A DNA stretch of 64,000 bases from Bidens hawaiensis (Eukaryota > Streptophyta > Magnoliopsida > Asterales > Asteraceae), in contig JAIQDT010004240.1 in NCBI GenBank assembly GCA_021521415.1, positions 1-64,000 of the forward strand, given 5' to 3'. Every line of letters begins with the position of its first letter. Within the stretch, counting starts at the first letter, position 1. Under the pieces are notes generated by a model that saw only the letters and a program-made list of their open reading frames with translations, made no database searches and was not told the DNA's origin. The position numbers were made by a program, and so were the translations under genes. Shown here in pieces: positions 57,871 through 64,000 of the stretch.

Positions 57871-59004
57871 TTATGAATAAATAAGAAGATATTAGTTTGA
57901 CCTAATTAATTTTTTCTTACTTTTAAGCAGGTAAAGAAGAATAACATGATGATTGAAACTGAATATTAGAAAATTATTTGTACAGATGCCAAACATATGC
58001 ATACATCACCTTTAAATGTGTTTCTTAAGCATATAATTTTATATAAACAAGTTGCATGTATTATTTCTTACTTTCATACCAGCAATTAAATAATGGAGAT
58101 TGAAATTTATATCCGTAAGTTATCTTAATCTCTTAAAAGAAGCCGTTTTCAAGTCATGCGGCGGGTAATTTTACTAGTTACATTCAAAGACCAAGTGACA
58201 CAACCTTATTATTATTTTTTTAGTTTGAAAAAAGAAAATTCAACAAGATCTAATTTATTAGTACATATTCATATTGATATTGATATGGATTTTGAAATTT
58301 TCAAGAAAATGACCTTCTAACTACTGTTTTTTTAATCAAATAGTCGTTTGACTTGAATTTCAATGAAAAGGAAACTACAAAAGTATCACATTCATATTGA
58401 CATAGGATCAAAAAGAAAAAAAATGTAAATTAAAAGAAAAAAAATTATAAAATTAGAGGGGTGTTACTTCAACTTAAACACGTTTAATTGTGAAACCGAG
58501 TTTTATCCTCTTATCAACTATCATTAAGCACAAAACACTTTAGTTATATCTCGTGTGTGGCATTCCTTAGACCATCCTCTATGAAGCGACGTTGGGGCGA
58601 TTTAAGGGCAGTGTGTGTTGGTAACACCGCCGATGGGCAATTTAGGTGGGGTGGTAAAGGGTGGTGCGGTCCGTGGAAGACCGGGCGATTTGGATGGGGA
58701 TGTGGGCCATGCTGAGTTTGACAACGGTCATATGACCGTTAAATTATAAATTATTAAATTAATCTATTTAACTTCAAAAATCCATCATCTCATACACACA
58801 TTTTCTTATCCAAAACACACCTCTCTTCTAAAAAAATTAAAAAATGAAACAAGTGAATAATTTTTGTGTATGGTTAAAAAATTTTGTGCTACCCTATAAA
58901 TTATACTATAGATCCGCCGGTTACTTAGAATAGTTATAACCTATTTAACTTTATTTTATAAAATAAACAAAATATGTAGTTCTAGCACCAATAATTATTC
59001 CAAG
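57871..59004. other. Intergenic upstream of the WAK-like genes
   Basis: AT-rich. A G-rich patch at 58580-58720 (GTGTTGGTAACACCGCC, GGTGGGGTGGTAAAGG) may be a transposon remnant. The region just before 59119 is presumably the WAK-like promoter; I see no clear TATA box. Confidence 0.4.
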
Positions 59005-59118
59005 TTGTTGACTAATGATTCTCTAGTTTATTTCCCACCAATCATACATACTCGCCTACATAAGCACAAACACCCCTTTGCATTTTCTTCTATAATCACA
59101 TTCTTCTTCTTTACAAAT

Positions 59119-59944
59119 ATGAAGTTTTTTCAAGCTTGTCATTTACTCATTTTCTTTTTATTAACAGCATTTACAGCAACACCATCCGCAATTGCTAAGT
59201 ACGCCAAAACTGGTTGTAGTGATAAGTGCGGGAACGTGACAATTCCATATCCTTTTGGAATCGGTTTGGAATGTTCTATCAATCAATGGTACATCGTTGA
59301 TTGCAACGACTCCACGCCATATCTATCTGCACTCAACCACCTGGAAATCTTAAAAGTAGACTTGGAAGACCATATAGTCACCGTTAATACACCAACTATC
59401 TCATATTGCAATCAAACGATGAGTGTGGATCTTGACAAGAGCCCTTTCTTGTTTTCCAAATCACGCAATAAGTTTGTTTTTGAGGGGTGCGGTATTGCTT
59501 CTATGATATATAATGGGAGTGTGGTCACAGGGTGTTCAACAACTTGTCTCAATGTTACACTTGATGATAGAAACAATTGTTTTGGAAACGGTTGTTGCCA
59601 AAATATAATTCCTCATTATCTCAAGTTATATAGCATTAACCTCTCCGGCTTGGAAAGGCAAGGAGAGGATGGAGGTTGTGGTTCTGCCTTCTTCGTGGAT
59701 GAAAGTTCATATGACAAACAAAGGTTTCCTGACCCGTTTATATTCATGAATGCATCTGTCATTCCAATATCACTTCTGTGGATACTAACAGACTCAGATC
59801 AAGTAACTTGTTGTGATAATGACCCCCCGCAAAGACGCGTAATTGATATGTTTAATGATACTCCGATAGATACGTTGAAATGCTTTGGCTATGTACCGTC
59901 AGTAGAAAGCAGCCCTTATTTAACGGATGGATGCACGGGTAATG
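59119..59944 (+). CDS. Wall-associated-kinase-like extracellular exon 1 (copy 1)
   Basis: Starts MKFFQACHLLIFFLLTAF, a signal peptide; I prefer this ATG at 59119 over upstream in-frame codons because the leader is directly hydrophobic after it. The mature part has the galacturonan-binding WAK domain pattern: GCSDKCGNVTIPYPFGIG, WYIVDC, NKFVFEGCG, GCSTTCLNV, NGCCQ and DGGCGSAFFVDESSYD, with about 14 cysteines and several N-glycosylation sites. A GT donor follows at 59945. The matching second exon and the transmembrane and kinase exons are not next to it; the next coding sequence is copy 2. It is therefore a partial gene, or it splices onto the exon at 61147. Confidence 0.82.
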
Positions 59945-60277
59945 GTATGTACTTCAAAATATAGTATTTATTTGCTTATCTTTCTTGTTAAGATTAATGT
60001 ATATAGTATTTATTTCGAATGAAATGCCTTGAAGTGCAAGGCAAGTTAATTAGGCATGCAACGCACAAATTAAAGGAGGATAAATATTCAAATACTACCT
60101 AATACATGTCGGTTTAGAAAGCTAAGTTTATTTAATTATTTTAACTAATTTACACTATTGTTTATAACTCGTAGTTAGATACAAACGTGTTTGGGTTTGG
60201 TTTAATGTCTATATGAACCGTGTAGGGTTTCATTATTGTAATTAACTTATGAGATAGTTTTTTAATACAATAATTAA

Positions 60278-61079
60278 ATGTTTCCAACATTCCATTTACT
60301 CCTTTTCCTTTCAACAGAATTTGCAAAATACGCCAAGAAAGGGTGCAATGATATGTGTGGGAACATGAAAATTCCATTCCCTTTTGGAATCGGTGCGGAT
60401 TGTTCTGTTAACCAATGGTACATAGTTGACGGCAACTACTCCACACCATATTTGCCTGCACTTAACCACTTGTAAGTCTTGGGTATAGACTTGAAAAATC
60501 AAACCGTCACAGTTAATACACCAAGGATCATTGATTGCCAAAATCAAGTTCATCATATTAGTGAGATTATGGGCGTCAATGTTAGTAGGAACCCTTTCTT
60601 GTTTTCCAAACTACACAATAAATTTGTTTTTGAGGGGTGTGGCGATGCTGTTATGATGACGGGTAATGGGAGTGTGCTCACAGCGTGTTCAACGACTTGT
60701 GTAGGTGTTACACTTGGCAATAGAAACAGTTGTTTTGGAATTGGTTGTTGCCAAACCTCAATTCCTAATTATGTCAAATCATACAACATTAACCTCACTC
60801 TCTTGGAAGATAAAGATGGAGGTTGTGGGTCTGCCTTCTTGGTGGATGAATCATCATATGACCCACTTAGTTTTAGGAATACCTCTTTTATTCCCATATC
60901 GCTTATGTGGACTCTAGCCGACTCTGATCAAGTAACTTGTTTTGGCGTACACCGGTCGAAATACCCCATGTATATATTTGATGGTACTGCAGTGGATATT
61001 TGGGAATGATACAACATGTATTCAGACGGAAAAGGAAACCCTTATTTAATGGATGGATGCGAGCAAGGCAATGGCAATG
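60278..61079 (+). pseudogene. Wall-associated-kinase-like extracellular exon 1 (copy 2), two stops
   Basis: A tandem paralogue of 59119-59944. A short leader MFPTFHLLLFLS is followed by GCNDMCGNMKIPFPFGIG, NKFVFEGCG, GIGCCQTSIP and DGGCGSAFLVDESSYD. In-frame TAA at 60473-60475 and TGA at 61007-61009 interrupt it. The exon otherwise runs to a GT donor at 61080. The leader region has a deletion relative to copy 1. Confidence 0.82.
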
Positions 61080-61146
61080 GTATGTAATTTTATATTTAGT
61101 CTTTAGTTGTTTGTTTGTTTTTCCTGACATGAACTTCCTTTTATAG

Positions 61147-61290
61147 ATGGAGGAGGAGGAGAGTGTGGAAGGTGTGAAGCTAGGGGAGGTTACTGTAGAA
61201 TGGGACAAATATTTGACGTTGATGATAAAGTAGTCGATGAGAAATTCACTTGTTATGGTGATGAAAGAGCTTCTCTAGGTGTAATTCTAG
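61147..61290 (+). CDS. WAK-like exon 2 (cysteine-rich GECGRCE block)
   Basis: An acceptor AG at 61145-61146 leads into GGGECGRCEARGGYCRMG, then DEKFTCYGDERASLG, with a GT donor at 61291. This is the WAK-associated C-terminal cysteine block that normally precedes the transmembrane segment. The following kinase exon is not within the window, or its intron is longer than the 2.7 kb left. Confidence 0.72.
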
Positions 61291-61316
61291 GTAATGTCTT
61301 TTCTTTACGCTTCTAA

Positions 61317-61651
61317 GAGCATCTCCAACAACAAACCTCTACAAACCGTTATATCAACGCCACATCATATTCCAAACTTTTCTTGAAAACATAATATTTT
61401 TATACAACAGACCCCCACAAACCTTATCAAATAATATTATAATAATACAATATACATATACATGTCAATATATATGTGTTGTTGTGAGAGTAGGGCCCCA
61501 CCCTTTATCCCCTATGTGGTTTGGATGAAGTTTGTGTATGCAAACTTTGTAAACAAACTTTTAGTCTACAACAATGAAATTTGCATCTCCTCAAATTCGT
61601 AGATGACACATGTATCCAAACCTAGGAATTTGATCCTTGTTGTGGATGCTC
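61317..61651. mobile_element. Tourist-like (PIF/Harbinger) MITE
   Basis: TAA duplication (61314-61316 and 61652-61654). Ends are GAGCATCTCCAACAA and, inverted, GAGCATCCACAACAA. The body is 335 bp and non-coding. It lies just after WAK-like exon 2. Confidence 0.8.
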
Positions 61652-62422
61652 TAATACATTCACACCAAGATGGAAGTAGGTGTTAATTATCGGGGTCAAC
61701 TTACATTGATATTTTTTTTCCTTTTTATATAACGTTGACTCTACTTTCTTAAACGATCGATTTTATAATTACTTTTCATAAAAATGGTCGTATACTCGTA
61801 TGCATTAAATCCTAAAAGTTCAAACGGAACATGAAAGTGGTGAGCCGATATTCAAAAGAGAAGTTGAGATATGGCGCCCACATATTTTGAAGAAAATAAA
61901 GGAAAAAAAATCCCTTTTGACTTTTAACTTTGCAAAAACATATTCAAAATATTTTTCTTTTACTACTAAGCTAAACAAACTTATTTCAAAAGACTTTGTA
62001 GTTTTTACTTCAACTTCTCTGTAAAAAAAGCTTCACCTAAAAAACCTTTCCCAATAAATAAAAAAATGCCAATTATAATTTCTATTTTCTAGTGGCTCGA
62101 CTATTTGTTTTATATTATCCTAGACTTGATGGCTAATTATTTTCCTAGCCAAATCCGTTACTAAATTAATATTGAACCCCCCCCCCCCTCTTCTATCTCT
62201 CAAACACAAACACACATATTATTATTATTTTTTAAAATGACTCTTTAAAAAAACAATTTTCATGATATAGAAATTTCTAAAAAAAATAGTATACATCAAA
62301 TACATATGTTCCTAGAAATAGTAATTTAACTTCCAACATGAAATTGTAAAGTTTTATATGATATTTTTAAATTCATAAGAGAAAAAAAAGGACTTTCCTC
62401 TAAAAGAAAATAAAATGTATAT
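61652..62422. other. AT-rich intron or intergenic stretch
   Basis: No gene or element recognised. Contains a ten-base C run at 62178-62187. Confidence 0.5.
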
Positions 62423-62510
62423 TGTAATAGTCAAGCTACTACCACACCATAACATTGTCCGCTTTATTCAAGACGTACCGCTATCGTCTCACATATTTGC
62501 TTTTGGTTGC

Positions 62511-62590
62511 CTAGATGAAGACTTCTCAGGAGGTCACCCATCATGATACTAATTCTATTAGAGCACGCTTAACTGTGGAATTCTTCTCTC
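62511..62590 (-). ncRNA. 5S rRNA-like domain in Cassandra LTR a
   Basis: On the minus strand CAGTTAAGCGTGCTC (box A region) is followed by GATGGGTGACCTCC-type sequence (box C region), the internal Pol III promoter of 5S rRNA carried by Cassandra LTRs. Confidence 0.75.
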
Positions 62591-62857
62591 ATTCATTACT
62601 ATTAAGCGCCCAAAACGTGTTATAATAGGGAATGTATCAACCTTCTTATAAAGAATACTTTGTTCTTCTTCCCAACCGATGTGGGATATCACAATCCTAC
62701 TTAGGGGTCCAGCGTCCTCACGGGACCTGGCACCACCGGTCTGGTCCAGCCCTTACTCTGATACCATCTGTAACAGCCCAACTACCGTCGCACTATAATA
62801 TTGTTCGCTTTGGTCGGGAAGTACCACCACCGCCTCATTGATTTGCTTTTGGTTGCC

Positions 62858-62935
62858 CAAGTGGAGACTTCCAAAGATGTCACCCATTTTGATACTATTC
62901 CCACCTTAATACGCTTAATTGTGGAATTCTTCTTT
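62858..62935 (-). ncRNA. 5S rRNA-like domain in Cassandra LTR b
   Basis: The most diverged copy: CAATTAAGCGTATTA and AAAATGGGTGACATC on the minus strand. Box A and box C are both altered, so Pol III activity is doubtful. Confidence 0.65.
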
Positions 62936-63197
62936 CATCCACTACCATTAATCGTCCAAAACGCGTTATGATGAGGAATATATCCACTTTATTATAATGA
63001 AGGCTTCGTTTTCCTCCTCACCGATGTGGGATGTCACAATTAACCCTACCTAGGGGTCCAGCGTCCTCGCGGGACCTGGAATCACCAGTCTGGCACTGGA
63101 TTTGATACCATCTGTAACAGCCCAGCTACCGCTGCACCATAATATTGTCCGATTTGGCCAGAACATACCACCATCGCCTCTAATTTGCTTTTGGTTG

Positions 63198-63275
63198 CCC
63201 ATGTGAGGACTTCCCAGGAGGTCACCCTTCTTAGTAATACTCTCACTTGAGCACGCTTAACTGTGGAGTTATCAT
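63198..63275 (-). ncRNA. 5S rRNA-like domain in Cassandra LTR c
   Basis: The best kept copy: CAGTTAAGCGTGCTCAAG and GGGTGACCTCCTGGGAAGTC on the minus strand, very close to plant 5S rRNA. Confidence 0.8.
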
Positions 63276-63477
63276 CTCATCTACTACCATTAACCGTCCA
63301 AAACACGTTATGATAGGGAAGGATCACATCTCCTATTCTCCTAATAAAGAAGAATTTGTTCTCCTCCCCAATCGATGTGGGATGTCACACACATGTAGCT
63401 TTAACTGGCTGCTGGGAGGGTAGTCGAGACATCCTTTGATAGGTTTTGTTTGAAGGACAGGTTTTATGGCACGTAGA

Positions 63478-63660
63478 GATAGGGGTTTTAATCGGGTCAA
63501 CCCGATCGGGTTTCGGGTTAATCGGGTCGGGTTAGTCGGGTTTTCCTTAAAAAATATCTAACCCGCAACCCGACCCTATTATGGTTCGGGTTAGTCGGGT
63601 TCGGGTTATTCGGGTTTCTGGTTAGTCGGGTCGGGTTAATCGGGTTAACCATGTTACTTT
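63478..63660. repeat. TCGGGTTA-word repeat
   Basis: About fifteen CGGGTTA or AACCCGA words start at TAGGGGTTTTAATCGGG, as at the end of an hAT-type MITE. The other end was not identified. Confidence 0.55.
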
Positions 63661-63779
63661 ATAATTTTAAGTTGTTTTTTGTGTTTGTAACTTATAGGTT
63701 GTGAAATTTCTCATTCCACTCAATTTTCAAATTATTTTACAAGTAATTGTCTTATAAATCATATATAAACCTGTAAACG

Positions 63780-64000
63780 AATCGAATCGACATGAATAAA
63801 GGCATGTCCGTGTTCGTTCATTTTACTTTTAACAAACACGACACTTAATCGAACAAATATCGTGTTCATTTTCGTTAGTTAAAAACTAAACATGTTCTTG
63901 TTTGTTTATTTAAAATCTAAACGGATAGTTCACAACCATAATTAAACAAATATAAATGAACATGAAGGAACATATATGTACATACATTAACGAACACAAA
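63780..64000. repeat. Second GTTCGTTTA-word element, cut by the window end
   Basis: The same word family as the MITE at 32180-32686, running off the right edge. Confidence 0.5.

Larger units (their letters stand above)
62423..63389 (-). mobile_element. Cassandra TRIM retrotransposon, tandem form with three LTRs
   Basis: LTR copies 62423-62693, 62769-63038 and 63113-63389 are separated by two short internal regions (62694-62768 and 63039-63112). On the minus strand each LTR starts TGTGACATCCCACATCG or near it and ends GTTACA. The internal regions begin with a primer site (ATGGTATCAGAG in one copy, ATGGTATCAAAT in the other). No protein is encoded. The 5S-rRNA-like domain in each LTR identifies Cassandra. 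Flanking five bases (TATAT and CACAT) do not match well. Confidence 0.88.

Noticed and set aside
58150..58175. Possible second Helitron end (GCGGCGGGTAATTTTACTAG)
   Set aside because: No complementary stem precedes it.
1..64000. Search for CRISPR arrays, bacterial operons, phage genes and tRNA genes
   Set aside because: The only regular arrays are LTR minisatellites and microsatellites. All coding signals are plant nuclear or transposon-derived.

Overview
This is a plant nuclear genome window. Multi-exon genes with GT-AG introns, plant-type kinase and wall-associated-kinase genes, and chromovirus, Tat, Cassandra and hAT elements all point that way. A eudicot with a repeat-rich genome is most likely. 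The very long Tekay-type LTR would fit Asteraceae, but I cannot name a species from sequence alone. There is no bacterial operon, CRISPR array or tRNA gene.

Layout. Positions 1-12422 are nested LTR retrotransposons. A Tekay-like Ty3/gypsy element (its 5' LTR cut by the window start, 3' LTR ending at 9202) sits inside the RNase H region of a second, minus-strand gypsy element with a 963-codon gag-pol reading frame. The 3' LTR of the first element carries an 860-bp rearranged copia-like insertion with a perfect 5-bp target duplication. The second gypsy element lies 50 bp downstream of the stop codon of a 14-exon minus-strand gene whose protein ends in a GOLD-like domain (gene A, 12473-31840). 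Intron 3 of gene A holds a 15.8-kb Tat/Retand-type element (14981-30814, target duplication ACGAT). That element carries an antisense, TATA-driven, five-exon extra gene (17015-20174) and is itself interrupted by a 3.5-kb solo LTR (24027-27530, target duplication GGTGT). Despite this, all 14 exons of gene A join in frame to a 439-residue product.

From 32 to 49 kb lies a duplicated host block. It holds a partial GOLD-gene copy B (exons 1-8 only), a broken and a more complete copy of a small cysteine-rich secreted protein gene, a CCDC25 homologue (six exons, 215 residues), and a second copy of the cysteine-rich gene's first exon and promoter. That second copy has become one arm of a 638-bp inverted repeat. 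Small hAT MITEs, a PIF/Harbinger transposase remnant and a SINE are scattered through it. An RLCK-VII kinase like Arabidopsis PBL8 follows (49667-53356, 429 residues).

From 53.4 to 64 kb there is an hAT MITE with an 8-bp duplication, a Helitron 3' terminus, two tandem extracellular exons of wall-associated-kinase-like genes (the second with two stop codons), a Tourist-like MITE, and a tandem Cassandra TRIM with three LTRs, each carrying a 5S-rRNA-like domain.

I see no wholly new biological system. The most interesting items are the intact gene spanning a 15.8-kb retroelement intron, the retroelement's own spliced antisense gene, the hairpin-forming duplication of the cysteine-rich gene's 5' end, the three-LTR Cassandra array, and the inverted copia-like miniature element. 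All exon models, domain names and family names come from reading the sequence and from memory; no database search was run.
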